From JAJFUI01 sp963754135 (GTDB taxonomy: Bacteria > Planctomycetota > Planctomycetia > Pirellulales > Thermoguttaceae), in contig CAVWEY010000002.1 of assembly GCA_963754135.1 (NCBI GenBank), forward strand, positions 1,178,001 through 1,242,000: a stretch of DNA of 64,000 nt. Direction: 5' to 3'. The notes under the pieces were generated by a model, which saw only the letters and a program-made list of their open reading frames with translations, was not told the DNA's origin and ran no database searches. The position numbers and the translations under genes were made by a program. Below, piece by piece: positions 1 to 9,449 of the stretch (position 1 is its first letter; each line of letters starts with the position of its first letter).

Positions 1-82
1 TGGGGCCAGGGGAATGCACTGCTCTGGCGCCTTTTCCGCCGGGGGAAGATGAAAAAGTCAGTTCTCGATTGGAGGAGGTAAA

Positions 83-589
83 ATGTCTCTGCTCGGTGAG
101 GAAGTAGTTGAGGAGTGGCTGAACCGAAGCGGCTACTTCACGATTCGTGGGATCAAGACTGGTAATAGTCAAATGGACATCCTTGCCATCAAGCCACTGC
201 CAAGAGGTAAACACGATTGTCGCCACATTGAATGTCAATTGTCCATCAGACCAGTCAGCTACATCACGATTCACAATGCGAAGAAACTGGACGATGCCGA
301 GCTCATGCCACACGTTTCGGGATGGCTTCATAATAAGCATAATAAGTTTGACAAGCCGAAAATGGTGGATTTGCGGCAACGGTTGTGTCCTGGAAAGTGG
401 ACGAAGGAACTGGTACTCGGGAACGTCAAACATGAACAGGAAATCAATCTGTTCAAGAAACACGGAATCGGTGTCCACCGGCTAACGGACATTCTCTTGG
501 AGATGGCCAAAGGAAACACGGTCGTCCAATCTGCGACCGGTGCCGACTTGTTTGATCTCATGCGGATCCAATCATGTTGGCAAAGCTGA
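83..589 (+). CDS. Hypothetical protein, possible PD-(D/E)XK nuclease-like fold
   Basis: A 168-residue soluble protein that I cannot assign to a named family. An acidic residue in QMDILAIKP (about residue 32) is followed some 18 residues later by HIECQLS. This D...(E)xQ/K spacing after a G-containing strand is what restriction-endonuclease-like proteins show, so a nuclease fold is a reasonable guess and no more. The ATG is preceded by a strong GGAGGAGG ribosome-binding site, which fixes the start. The 3' end overlaps the next gene, a ComM-like DNA-processing ATPase, by 16 bases, so the two are probably cotranscribed. The gene is visibly less GC-rich than its neighbours, which hints at recent acquisition. 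Confidence 0.7.
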   Translation: MSLLGEEVVEEWLNRSGYFTIRGIKTGNSQMDILAIKPLPRGKHDCRHIECQLSIRPVSYITIHNAKKLDDAELMPHVSGWLHNKHNKFDKPKMVDLRQRLCPGKWTKELVLGNVKHEQEINLFKKHGIGVHRLTDILLEMAKGNTVVQSATGADLFDLMRIQSCWQS

Positions 590-2112
590 AAACCTTCTCA
601 TTGTTAGGCATCGACGCCTTGCCCGTCGAGGTCGAGGTGGACGTTTCGCCGGCCGGACTGCCGAAAACCGTGCTGGTGGGCCTGCCGGAGGCGGCGGTCA
701 AGGAGAGCACGCACCGCGTGGAGCGGGCAATTGTGAACTCGGGCTTCCAACGGCCGCAAAACCGCGTGGTCATCAACCTGGCCCCCGCCGACCTGCCCAA
801 AGACGCCTCCTCCTTCGATCTGCCCATCGCCCTGGGCATTCTAGTGGGCAGCGGGCAGATCGCCGCCGAGCGGCTGGGCCAGTACGCGGTGGTGGGCGAG
901 TTGGCGCTCGACGGCGGTGCCCGGCCCACCAAGGGCGCCCTGTCGATGGCGATGGCCGCCGCCGAGATGGAAGGCGTGCGGGGAATGCTCGTACCCAGCC
1001 CGAGCGCAGCCGAGGCGGCTGTGGTCGAAGGCGTCGAGGTCATTCCTGTGGCCAGTCTGGCCCAGGCGGTGGCCTTTCTGGCCGGCGAGATCGAGATCGA
1101 GCCGCAGCCCTCGCGGATCGACGAGTGGTTCCGCACCTTCTCGACCTACGAGGTCGATTTCGCCGACGTCCGCGGCCAGGAGATGGCCAAGCGGGCGCTG
1201 GTGGTGGCGGCCTCGGGCGGGCACAACATTCTGATGCTCGGTCCGCCCGGCTCGGGCAAGACGATGCTGGCCAAGCGGATGCCCACGATTCTGCCCGACC
1301 TGACGCCCGGCGAGTCGATCGAAACCACGCGGATCTATAGTGCGGTGGGGCGGCTGAAGGCGGGCCAGCCGCTCCTGGCGGTCCGCCCGTTCCGCTCGCC
1401 GCACCACACGATCAGCAACGCCGGCTTGGTCGGCGGCGGCTCGATGCCCTCGCCCGGCGAAATCAGCCTCGCCCACAATGGCGTCCTTTTCCTCGACGAG
1501 TTGCCCGAGTTCAACCGGCAGACGCTCGAAGTGCTGCGGCAACCGCTGGAAGACGGGACAGTCACGATCGCCCGTGCCTTGAACAGCACGACTTTTCCGG
1601 CCAATTTCATGCTCATCGCGGCCTTGAATCCATGCCCCTGCGGCTATCGGGGCGACTCGCGGCGGAGTTGCCACTGCACGCCGCCGCAGATCGAGCGGTA
1701 CATGTCGAAGATCAGCGGGCCGCTCTTGGACCGGATCGACATCCATATCGAGGTCCCATCGGTTGCGTTCCGGGAGCTTTCGGGCGGCACGCCGGGCACA
1801 TCGAGCGAGGAGCTGCGGCGGGAGGTGGCCGTTGCCCGGCAGGCCCAGGCCGTCCGCTTCGACGGCGGCAAGACCCGCTACAACGCCGACATGACGCACC
1901 GCCAGACCCGGCAGTTCTGCAAGCTGGACGACGAAGGTCAGAACCAACTGAAGGCCGCCATGACCGAGCTTGGCCTCTCGGCCCGCGCCCACGATAAAGT
2001 CCTGCGCGTTGCCCGGACCATCGCCGATCTCGACCAGAGCGACGCCATCCGCCCGCCGCACCTCAACGAGGCGATCAACTATCGGACATTGGACCGGCAT
2101 TTGTGGACATGA
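574..2112 (+). CDS. comM: YifB/ComM family Mg-chelatase-like AAA+ ATPase
   Basis: A full-length (512 aa) member of the YifB/ComM family, a hexameric AAA+ helicase that in competent bacteria extends branch migration of incoming single-stranded DNA. The N-terminal ~170 residues form the Lon-protease-like ChlI domain. The AAA core follows, with Walker A GPPGSGKTML near residue 223, Walker B GVLFLDELPEF near 305, and the family's cysteine cluster (CPCGYRGDSRRSCHC) near 352-366. A C-terminal Mg-chelatase domain completes it. The ATG lies inside the end of the preceding gene. No competence genes are visible nearby, so its use in DNA uptake here is inferred from the family only. Confidence 0.95.
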   Translation: MLAKLKTFSLLGIDALPVEVEVDVSPAGLPKTVLVGLPEAAVKESTHRVERAIVNSGFQRPQNRVVINLAPADLPKDASSFDLPIALGILVGSGQIAAERLGQYAVVGELALDGGARPTKGALSMAMAAAEMEGVRGMLVPSPSAAEAAVVEGVEVIPVASLAQAVAFLAGEIEIEPQPSRIDEWFRTFSTYEVDFADVRGQEMAKRALVVAASGGHNILMLGPPGSGKTMLAKRMPTILPDLTPGESIETTRIYSAVGRLKAGQPLLAVRPFRSPHHTISNAGLVGGGSMPSPGEISLAHNGVLFLDELPEFNRQTLEVLRQPLEDGTVTIARALNSTTFPANFMLIAALNPCPCGYRGDSRRSCHCTPPQIERYMSKISGPLLDRIDIHIEVPSVAFRELSGGTPGTSSEELRREVAVARQAQAVRFDGGKTRYNADMTHRQTRQFCKLDDEGQNQLKAAMTELGLSARAHDKVLRVARTIADLDQSDAIRPPHLNEAINYRTLDRHLWT

Positions 2113-2241
2113 GAACAGCCGAGCGGTCCGCTTGACGCCGCTCCACCCCGCAGGTATCCTGAAATAGGGGTCGGGACTGTTCCGGTCCCCCTTTCCCCCC
2201 CGCGGCAAGCCCGCCGACAGACATCCCATGAGAGACACACC

Positions 2242-3930
2242 ATGCAACCCTCCCCATCCGGTTTCCGCAGGCTGCCATGTATCAGATTTCCCGGCGTGCT
2301 GCTGATTCTGTCAGCGTGGGCGGCGGTGGCGGCAAGTCCGTCGCCGGCCAACGCCTGCACGAGCATCCTGGTCAGCCGCGGCGCGTCGGCCGACGGCTCG
2401 GTAATGACCACCTACAATTGCGACGACGCCGGCTGCTACTCCACCCTGGGCATCACGCCGGCCGCGGACCACAATCCGGGCGAGATGATCGTGGCCGGTC
2501 CGTGCCTGCCGACCGACAAAGGCCCTCGCGGCAAGATTCCCCAGGTCCCGCACACGTACAAGGTGTTGTCGGGCCTGATGAACGAGTACCAGCTCTCCCT
2601 GGCGGAGACCACCTTCGGCGGCCGGCCGGAGGCGCTCAATCCGCAAGCGGTTCTGGGCTACGGTCTGATGATGAGGCTCGCTTTGGAGCGGGCCCGCACC
2701 GCCCGCGAAGCAATCCAGGTGATGACCCGCTTGATCGACGAGTACGGCTACGGGGATGAGGGTGAGTCGATCTCGGTGGCCGATCCGCGGGAGGTGTGGA
2801 TCTTCGAGATTGTCGGCAGCGGTCCGGGCGGCAAGGGAGCGGCCTGGGTGGCGGTGCGGGTCCCCGACGGATACATCACCTGCCACTGCAACCAGTCGCG
2901 GATCGGCGAAATCCCCCGCCACGATCCGGCCAACTGGCTCTACTCGGCGAACGTCGAGAGCTTCGCGGTGAGCAAGGGGTGGTACGATCCGAAATCGGGC
3001 CAGCCGTTCCGCTTTGCCGAGGCTTACAGCCCGGCAAAACCCTTCGTGCGGCGGACGTGTGATACGCGGGTGTGGAGCATCCTGCGGCGGGCGGCCCCTT
3101 CCCAGCACTTCTCGCCCGACTACCACCGCAGCAAGCCCGGCGCGCAGCCCTATCCCCTCTTTGTCAAGCCGGACGGGAAGCTCGGTGTGGCCGACGTGTT
3201 CGCCCTGATGCGCGACCACTACGAGGGGACGGAGTTCGACATGACGCAAGGGGTCGACGCCGGGCCGTTCGGATCGCCGCGGCGCTGGCGGCCGCTGCCC
3301 TGGAAAGTCGACGGCGTCGAATACGGCTGGGAACGGCCCATCTCGACCCAGCAGACCGGCCGTTCGAGCGTCACGCAGTCGCGGGCCTGGCTGCCTGACC
3401 CCATCGGCGGCGTGGTCTGGTGCGGCCTGGACGACACCTACACAAGCTGCTACTTGCCCTTCTACTGCGGCATCGACGCCGTGCCAAAGAGCTTCACCGG
3501 CGGCTCGGTCGACAAGTTCTCCTGGGACTCGGCCTGGTGGGTCTTCAACCTCACGGCCAATATCGCTTATACGAAGTATTCGTACATCATGCCGGAGATC
3601 CGGGCCGCGCAGAAGGACATCGAATCGAACCTGCTGGCCCTCCAGCCGGCGGTGGAGAAGACCGCGGTCGAGTTGTCCCGGACCAGCCCCAACCTTGCTA
3701 CCCGCTACCTTACCGATTATTCGGTGATGCACGCCGAGCTGACCGTGAGCCGGTGGCGGGCGCTGGCCGAGCACCTGATCACCAAGTACAACGACGGCTA
3801 CGTCCGCGATCCCGGTCAACAGAAATCCCTGGAGGTCGGCTACCCGGAGGCCTGGCTGCGGCGCGTGATCCGGGAGCGGCCGGAGCAATTCCGCATTCCG
3901 ACGGAAAAGCCCGCCCCGCCGGCCCATTAG
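2242..3930 (+). CDS. Secreted C69-family peptidase (dipeptidase)
   Basis: A 562-residue peptidase of family C69 (PepD-like, N-terminal nucleophile fold). A hydrophobic signal peptide ends in ANA and is followed directly by CTSILV. In this family the exposed N-terminal cysteine (about residue 39) is the catalytic nucleophile, released by processing. The rest matches the family body: a DGSVMTTYNCDD stretch after the Cys and an aromatic-rich C-terminal half. Export would place it in the periplasm, cleaving dipeptides or small peptides. It stands alone, with a 129-base gap upstream and the convergent Tad locus downstream. Substrate cannot be told from sequence. Confidence 0.9.
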   Translation: MQPSPSGFRRLPCIRFPGVLLILSAWAAVAASPSPANACTSILVSRGASADGSVMTTYNCDDAGCYSTLGITPAADHNPGEMIVAGPCLPTDKGPRGKIPQVPHTYKVLSGLMNEYQLSLAETTFGGRPEALNPQAVLGYGLMMRLALERARTAREAIQVMTRLIDEYGYGDEGESISVADPREVWIFEIVGSGPGGKGAAWVAVRVPDGYITCHCNQSRIGEIPRHDPANWLYSANVESFAVSKGWYDPKSGQPFRFAEAYSPAKPFVRRTCDTRVWSILRRAAPSQHFSPDYHRSKPGAQPYPLFVKPDGKLGVADVFALMRDHYEGTEFDMTQGVDAGPFGSPRRWRPLPWKVDGVEYGWERPISTQQTGRSSVTQSRAWLPDPIGGVVWCGLDDTYTSCYLPFYCGIDAVPKSFTGGSVDKFSWDSAWWVFNLTANIAYTKYSYIMPEIRAAQKDIESNLLALQPAVEKTAVELSRTSPNLATRYLTDYSVMHAELTVSRWRALAEHLITKYNDGYVRDPGQQKSLEVGYPEAWLRRVIRERPEQFRIPTEKPAPPAH

Positions 3931-3965
3931 AGACCGCGGGGATTCGGACAATCCTGCGCACGCGG

Positions 3966-4940
3966 TCACCCGCCCATTATCGGGAACAACTCGCGCATCA
4001 TGGTGATGGCGGCCGGGCCAACCAGGACCACGAAGATGCCCGGGAAGATGAACAGCACCAGCGGGAAGATGAGCTTGACAGCGGTCTTGGCGGCCTTCTC
4101 CTCGGCCAATTGGCGGCGGCGGATGCGCATCGAGTCGCTTTGCGTGCGGAGCGCCTGGGCCACGCCGCTGCCGAACCTGTCGGCCTGGATCAGCACCGCG
4201 GAGAGCGAGCGCAGATCGGACACGCCGGTCCGCGCGCCCAGCTCGTGGAGCACTTCGGCGCGGGGCCGGCCCATCTGCAACTGGAAGTTCGAGAGCGCGA
4301 ACTCGTCGGCCAGGATGCGGTAGGTCCGCTTCAGCTCGTCGGCCACCTTGCGCATTGCCTGATCAAGTCCCAGGCCCGCTTCGACGCAGACCACCATCAA
4401 GTCCAAGGCGTCGGGCAGGGCGAGAAAGACCGCCTCCTTGCGGCGGCTGCCGAGGAAATTGACGGCCAGATCGGGGAGGTAAAAGAGCAGACCGGCCAAG
4501 GCGACGGACCAGCCCAGCGAGCTTTGATTGACGCCGCGGAGCGAGGTGATCGTGCCGCCGCCGAGAAACAGCCCGACCACCAGTCCGGCGAACTTCAGTC
4601 CGAGGAAGATGGTGCCGGCGGCTTCGCCGCGGAAGCCGGCGACGGTCAGCCTGGTTTTCAGTTTGCCGAGTTCCGCCTCGCTTTTCGGTTGCAGGGGTTT
4701 GGCCAGGGAAGGGGATGCTTTTTCCAGGACCCTGGTCAGGGTGTCGGATTGCTTCAAGGCGCTTTCGGCGTGCGCCTGACGGCGTTTGCGGGGGTCCTTC
4801 AACTCGTCGAGCCGTTCCACGGTGCGGGGCCTGCCCGCCGCCATGACATCCAGGGCCCACCAGGCCAGCGCGGCAAAGGTGCCGAACAGCGCCAACGGCA
4901 CCAGGCTCTCGAAGTTGATCAGGGTTTGGGCGAGGACCAC
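3966..4940 (-). CDS. tadC: TadC, Tad pilus inner-membrane platform protein
   Basis: A 324-residue type II secretion F-domain protein, one of two paired inner-membrane platform subunits of the Tad (Flp) pilus that couple the TadA ATPase to pilin assembly. Hydrophobic segments are present near the N-terminus, around residues 110-160 and at the C-terminal end, with the conserved cytoplasmic F domain (about 170-290: GLGLDQAMRKVADEL) between. It starts at a GTG three bases after the tadB stop, so tadB-tadC are translationally linked. It is the last gene of the minus-strand Tad operon. Confidence 0.9.
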   Translation of the reverse strand: MVLAQTLINFESLVPLALFGTFAALAWWALDVMAAGRPRTVERLDELKDPRKRRQAHAESALKQSDTLTRVLEKASPSLAKPLQPKSEAELGKLKTRLTVAGFRGEAAGTIFLGLKFAGLVVGLFLGGGTITSLRGVNQSSLGWSVALAGLLFYLPDLAVNFLGSRRKEAVFLALPDALDLMVVCVEAGLGLDQAMRKVADELKRTYRILADEFALSNFQLQMGRPRAEVLHELGARTGVSDLRSLSAVLIQADRFGSGVAQALRTQSDSMRIRRRQLAEEKAAKTAVKLIFPLVLFIFPGIFVVLVGPAAITMMRELFPIMGG

Positions 4941-4943
4941 GGG

Positions 4944-5915
4944 TTACACCTTGATGTTGACGATCTTGCGGATGACCAAGGCGCCGAGGACTTGCATGAT
5001 GACCGCCCCCGCCAGCATTTTGGTGCCCGTCGGGTCCGTAAACAGGACCATCACGTAGTCGCGATTGAGTTGGTAGACGGCGAGGAACAAGACGAAGGGG
5101 AGGGCCAGCAGGACAATGCCGGAGAGCCGGCCTTCGCCCGTCAACGCCTGCACTTGTCCCCAGATGCGGAAGCGGTCGCGGATCAGGGCCCCGATCTTGT
5201 CGAGGATCTCGGCCAGATCGCCGCCGGTTTGCCGCTGGAGCACCAGGGCGGTGACGAAGAATTGCAGGTCAAGGTTGGGGATGCGGTCGGTCATGCTGCG
5301 GAGGGTTTCCTCCAGGGGAACGCCCAGATTCTGCTCCTCGAAAACGCGGCCGAACTCCTTGCTGATCGGCGGGGGCATCTCCGCGGCCACCAGGTTGAAG
5401 CCGAACGCCAGGCTTTGGCCGGCGCGGAGCGTGCGGGCGATCATCTCCAAGGCGTCGGGCAGTTGGGCGGCAAAAGCCTTCAGGCGGCGCTTGCGGCGCA
5501 TCAGCAGCCACATCAGCGGCAGCGATCCCATCAGCAAGGCGACCAGGGGCAGCAGCGCAGGGTAGATGCGGGCGGCCGCGCCCACGCCGGCTCCCGCCAG
5601 CGCCAACCCCCCGGAGATCGCCGCCAGCGTTGTGGTCGTCAGATTGGTGTCGGCTTGCTCGAACAGCAGGCCAATGTTGCCGAAGCGCTCCAGGAACGTT
5701 TGGACCAGTCCCGGGCGGTTGTCCAGCGGCTGGGAGAGGATGCTGGCTTGCTGGGCCAGGCCGTTCTTGCCGCCGGCCGGGGTATTGGCGCCGGTCAGTT
5801 GGTCCAACCGGTCCTCGATCTTCTGAACCGGCTTGTCGCGCCACAGCAGCGCCGCGCCGCCGACCATCGCGGCGACTCCCACGAACGCCAAGACCGCCAT
5901 CAGCAAGGGGTTCAC
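4944..5915 (-). CDS. tadB: TadB, Tad pilus inner-membrane platform protein
   Basis: A 323-residue type II secretion F-domain protein, partner of TadC in the Tad pilus platform. An N-terminal membrane anchor (LLMAVLAFVGVAAMVGGAAL) leads into a linker, a second pair of membrane segments near residues 95-130, the F domain (AQLPDALEMIARTLRAGQSL) and C-terminal membrane helices. The GTG start lies a few bases after the true stop of tadA, which supports one operon tadA-tadB-tadC. The length is normal and no disruption is seen. Confidence 0.9.
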   Translation of the reverse strand: MNPLLMAVLAFVGVAAMVGGAALLWRDKPVQKIEDRLDQLTGANTPAGGKNGLAQQASILSQPLDNRPGLVQTFLERFGNIGLLFEQADTNLTTTTLAAISGGLALAGAGVGAAARIYPALLPLVALLMGSLPLMWLLMRRKRRLKAFAAQLPDALEMIARTLRAGQSLAFGFNLVAAEMPPPISKEFGRVFEEQNLGVPLEETLRSMTDRIPNLDLQFFVTALVLQRQTGGDLAEILDKIGALIRDRFRIWGQVQALTGEGRLSGIVLLALPFVLFLAVYQLNRDYVMVLFTDPTGTKMLAGAVIMQVLGALVIRKIVNIKV

Positions 5916-5919
5916 GGGA

Positions 5920-7240
5920 TCAGTCCTCCAGCATGACCCGCTCGCGGAAGGCGCTGCTGGGCAGGCGCACGCCGTTCGACTCGAGCCGGGACATGAACAT
6001 CGGCCGGATGCCGGTGGCGATGAACTTGCCGTACGTCCGGCCGTTCTCGTCCACGCCCTCCCGGTCGTAACGGTAGATGTCTTGCATGACGATGGTGTCC
6101 TGCTCCATGCCCACGATCTCGGTGATGCAGGTTACCTTGCGGGGTCCGCCCTGGAGCCGGCTGGCCTGGACCACAACGTCGATGGCGCTGGCGACTCTGC
6201 GCACGCATGGCCTTCAGCGGCAACTCGTAGCCGGCCATCATGATCATGGTTTCCAGGCGGGAGAGAGCGTCGCGGGGACTGTTGGCGTGCAGCGTGGTCA
6301 TCGAGCCTTCGTGGCCGGTGTTCATGGCTTGGAGCATGTCCAAGGCTTCCGAGCCGCGGCACTCGCCGATGATGATCCGCTCAGGCCGCATGCGCAGCGC
6401 GTTCCGCACGAGGTCGGTGGCGGTGATCGCCCCCTTGCCCTCGATGTTGGGCGGGCGGGTCTCCAGCCGCACCACGTGGTCCTGCTGCAATTGCAGTTCC
6501 GCCGCGTCCTCGATGGTGACGATGCGGTCGGTGTTGGGAATGAAGCTGGAGAGCGTGTTCAACAGCGTCGTCTTGCCCGAGCCGGTGCCGCCGGAGATGA
6601 GGATGTTCAGCCGGGCTTTGATGGCCCCCTCCAGCAGCATCACCATCTCCGGTGTGAACGCCTTGAAGTTCAGCAGGTCTTCCAGCTTGAGCGGATTGGC
6701 GCCGAAGCGGCGGATCGAGACGCACGCCCCGTCCAACGCCAACGGCGGGATGATGGCGTTGAAGCGGGAACCGTCCAACATGCGGGCATCGACCATCGGG
6801 CAGGTCTCGTCCACCCGTCGCCCCACCTTCGAGATGATCCGGTCGATGATCTGCATCAGGTGCTTGTTGTCGCGGAAGACGACGTTGGTCTTCTCGACCT
6901 TGCCGCGCCGCTCGCAGTAGACGTTCTTCGGGCCGTTGATGAGGATGTCGCTGATGGTCGGGTCTTTCAGCAGCATCTCCAAGGGGCCCAGGCCGAACGT
7001 CTCGTCGAGCACTTCGCTGACCAGCCGGTCGCGCTCGTTGCGGTTCAGCAGCGTGTCCTCGGTGTCGCAGAGGTGCTCGACCACCAGGCGGATTTCGCGG
7101 CGGAGGGTTTCTCCGTCCAGCTCGCCCACCCGCGACAAGTCGAGCTTATCGACGAGTTTGCCGTGGATCCGCTGCTTCATCTCCTCGAAGGTGCTGTCTT
7201 TGGAGTCGGCGGACCGCAGCGGCGTCATCAATTTCGGCAT
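5920..7240 (-). CDS. tadA: TadA/CpaF secretion ATPase, frameshifted near 6196
   Basis: The hexameric ATPase that powers Tad pilus assembly (about 439 aa once repaired). An N-terminal CpaF domain is followed by Walker A ISGGTGSGKTTLLNTL and the Asp/His boxes and Walker B (RIIIGECRGSEALDML). The reading frame is broken after ELPLKAMRAQ. One extra base near 6196 moves the rest (VASAIDVVVQASRLQGG...) into another frame that runs to a stop at 5920. The shifted tail is intact and matches the family, so this is probably a sequence error, not decay. The ATG is at 7240. The neighbour on the upstream side is a divergent MNT-HEPN module that separates tadA from tadZ. Confidence 0.9.
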
Positions 7241-7446
7241 GGCAAGGCGTCCGGTTTGTCGCTTCCTATGATCCCGTAAACAATAGCTTACAGACGGACC
7301 AATCGCTCGGCGAACAAGAACTCTTGGCGTGCCGGTTGTGGCGATTGCAGGGGGACTGCCGTTGCACGCGCGGGAGGGGAATGGTAAAATGCCGGCAAAG
7401 CCGCAGCACTGCCCCCGTCGATTCGTCTCTTGCAGCGAGGCGCCAC

Positions 7447-7779
7447 ATGAGACTCATCCCCCGTCACATGCCGCCCCAGTTCCCGTCGTTGCTCGAACAG
7501 GTCGTAAGAATATCGCAACCCCTAAAGATCATTCTTTTCGGCTCCTCGGCTCGCGGCCAGATAGGACCGGAGAGCAATATCGACTTGTTAGTGGTCGTGC
7601 CTGACGGAAGTCATCGCCGCCATACGGCGCAACGGCTTTACGCTGGCGTCCGGCACGTGGGCATTCCGTTTGATCTGCTGGTCGCGACGCCGTCGGACCT
7701 GGAGAAGCATCGGCAGAACGTCGGCCTGATCTATTCGACGATCTTGCAGGAAGGAATTGAAGTGTATGCGGCCGAGTGA
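7447..7779 (+). CDS. MNT-type nucleotidyltransferase (antitoxin-like partner of HEPN)
   Basis: A 110-residue minimal nucleotidyltransferase. The family signature FGSSARGQ (GSx10D motif) is followed by the acidic strand NIDLLVVV and a second acidic strand FDLLV. In characterised MNT-HEPN pairs such proteins neutralise the HEPN partner, in some cases by adenylylating it. I chose the ATG at 7447 because upstream in-frame codons have no domain match. The gene overlaps the HEPN gene by 14 bases. The pair lies on the plus strand inside the minus-strand Tad locus. The second carboxylate of the usual DxD is replaced by an NID context, so catalytic competence is uncertain. Confidence 0.85.
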   Translation: MRLIPRHMPPQFPSLLEQVVRISQPLKIILFGSSARGQIGPESNIDLLVVVPDGSHRRHTAQRLYAGVRHVGIPFDLLVATPSDLEKHRQNVGLIYSTILQEGIEVYAAE

Positions 7780-8164
7780 CGCTCCCAAGGGCAGCCCCGC
7801 CGACTGGCTCCGGCACGCACGAAGCGACTTGGTGCTGGCCAAATCCATGCCGGCCGACGAGGACGTGTTGCGGGAGACATTGTGTTTCCATGCCCAGCAG
7901 GCCGTCGAGAAGGCGATCAAGGCGGTCTTGGTTCTCCACAACGTTCCGTTTCCCAAGACTCATAACATCGGCGTCTTGCTGGACTTACTGCCGCCGGAAA
8001 GTCCACGGGACGCGGCACTGGATGAGGTGGCGATGCTGACGGAATACGCGGTAAGCGCGCGTTATCCGGGTGAAGCCGAGGATGTAACGGAGGAGGAGTT
8101 GTCGGCCGCGGTCAGCACAGCCGAGCGGGTGCTCAACTGGGCATCGAGCCTCGTCGCGGGCTGA
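7766..8164 (+). CDS. HEPN domain protein (PF05168-like), partner of the MNT gene
   Basis: A 132-residue HEPN-domain protein of the PF05168 type, with the diagnostic helix CFHAQQAVEKAIKAVL and the later LTEYAVSARYPG. HEPN proteins of such pairs are proposed or shown to be RNases or toxins held in check by the MNT partner. I do not see a clean Rx4-6H motif, so RNase activity is not supported by sequence alone. The ATG at 7766 overlaps the upstream gene. A TTG nine bases further upstream is an alternative. It ends 6 bases before the convergent tadZ stop. Confidence 0.85.
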   Translation: MRPSDAPKGSPADWLRHARSDLVLAKSMPADEDVLRETLCFHAQQAVEKAIKAVLVLHNVPFPKTHNIGVLLDLLPPESPRDAALDEVAMLTEYAVSARYPGEAEDVTEEELSAAVSTAERVLNWASSLVAG

Positions 8165-8170
8165 TGTCGC

Positions 8171-9385
8171 CTACTTCCCGCTCTTACCCGGCCAGAGCCG
8201 GAACAGCCCGCCGAGGTTCTTCTTGGCGGCGGGTTCGGCAGGCGGCTGGCTCTCGTCGCCCGAAAGAGCCTTGGCCAGGGCCGTCAACGATTGCGTGATC
8301 GCCGCCCGCGGTGCGCTCTCGATCAGCGGCACGCCGTTGTTGCGGGCCTCGATCATGGTACGGTAATCGTTGGGAAGCTGCCAGAAGATTTCCTTGCCGA
8401 TCGTCTCTTCGGCCTTCTTCAGCGTGATTTGCCCGTTCTCCAGGCCCACGCGGTTGACCACGATCTTCACCTTGTCGGCCAGCCCCTCCATGTTCCCGAA
8501 AGACATCATCAGCCGCACCACGTTCCGCAAGCAAGGGAGGTCGAGCTGCGTGCAGAGCAGGATTTGGCTGGCCATCTCCAGCGCGATCAGATCGATGGGG
8601 CTGTAGCCTTTCGAGAGGTCCAACACCAGGTGGGTGAAGGTGGCCTTCAGCAGGCCGATCACCCGTTGCAGGTCCTCCGGCGTGACCAGGGCGACGTCTT
8701 CCAACTGCACCGGCCGGGGCAACAGGTAGAGGCCCGAGGAGTGTTTCGTCAACGACCGCTTCAGGAGGCTGAAGTCCAGCCGGGTGACGTTCTGGGCGAC
8801 GTCGACCAGCGTGTAGTCGGGGATCGTGTCGAGAAACACGTCGGCATCGCCCAGGCAGAGGTCCAGGTCCAACAGGGCGACGGAATTGTGCGGCTCCTTG
8901 GCGAGAATGCAGCCGAGGTTGACCGCGAGGCTGGTGGTTCCCACACCGCCGATGGCGCCGGCCACGGCGATGACGTGGCTGCCGCGGGGGCGCGTGTCGC
9001 CGTGGCCGAATCTCCGCTGGCTGATCCGCCCTACGGCCGCCAGCAGGTCTTCGATCCGCACCGGTTGGGCAAGGAACTCCTTCGCCCCCGCCCTGAGCGC
9101 CTGCAAAATCAAGCTGCCATCGCTGGAGGAACTGATCACCAACACCGCGCAGTCGGGCGAGGCGACGGCCAGGCGGCCGACCAGTTCCAGCCCTTTCTGC
9201 GGGTCGGCGTCGATGGCCACCAGACCGATGTCAGGGTTGGTCTGGGCCACCACGTCGGCGAAGAACTCGTAGCGCGAACATTCGGCCTCCAGCCAGATCA
9301 TGTCCATGCCCAGCAACATCCCCTTCAGCGACTCGCGCTGCAGGTCGTTGGGATCGACGATGGCTAAGCGGAGGACGTTGCTCAT
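8171..9385 (-). CDS. tadZ: TadZ/CpaE-like pilus localisation protein (receiver-like + MinD ATPase)
   Basis: A ~404-residue two-domain protein. Residues 1-125 form a response-regulator-like fold (LRLAIVDPND at the start, VLVISSSSDGSLILQAL, GAKEFLAQP). Residues about 135-370 are a MinD/ParA-type ATPase with IAVAGAIGGVGTTSLAVNLG as a deviant Walker A and LLDLDLCLGDADVF. Proteins of this type place the Tad apparatus at a particular site in the cell. The ATG at 9385 gives MSNVLRLAIV, which fits the receiver start. It lies 64 bases downstream of rcpA in the same direction. The C-terminal 40 residues are low-complexity. Confidence 0.9.
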   Translation of the reverse strand: MSNVLRLAIVDPNDLQRESLKGMLLGMDMIWLEAECSRYEFFADVVAQTNPDIGLVAIDADPQKGLELVGRLAVASPDCAVLVISSSSDGSLILQALRAGAKEFLAQPVRIEDLLAAVGRISQRRFGHGDTRPRGSHVIAVAGAIGGVGTTSLAVNLGCILAKEPHNSVALLDLDLCLGDADVFLDTIPDYTLVDVAQNVTRLDFSLLKRSLTKHSSGLYLLPRPVQLEDVALVTPEDLQRVIGLLKATFTHLVLDLSKGYSPIDLIALEMASQILLCTQLDLPCLRNVVRLMMSFGNMEGLADKVKIVVNRVGLENGQITLKKAEETIGKEIFWQLPNDYRTMIEARNNGVPLIESAPRAAITQSLTALAKALSGDESQPPAEPAAKKNLGGLFRLWPGKSGK

Positions 9386-9449
9386 GAGGTTGACAAGGCT
9401 GCCAAGCACTGCGCGGTTCCGTGTGCGCGCAAAACTACACCCGCCCTCT

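Noticed and set aside
1..81. Possible C-terminal end of an upstream gene
   Set aside because: A frame without stops runs to a TAA at 79-81, but 26 codons are too few to judge and show no motif.
841..2247. Minus-strand open frame of 468 codons opposite the ComM-like gene
   Set aside because: Antisense shadow of a strongly conserved gene, with Arg/Gly/Pro-biased composition and no recognisable motif.
3420..5936. Very long plus-strand open frame (838 codons) over tadB/tadC
   Set aside because: It is antisense to two clear Tad genes, is rich in Gln/His/Arg/Gly and shows no domain. Such frames are expected opposite GC-rich codons.
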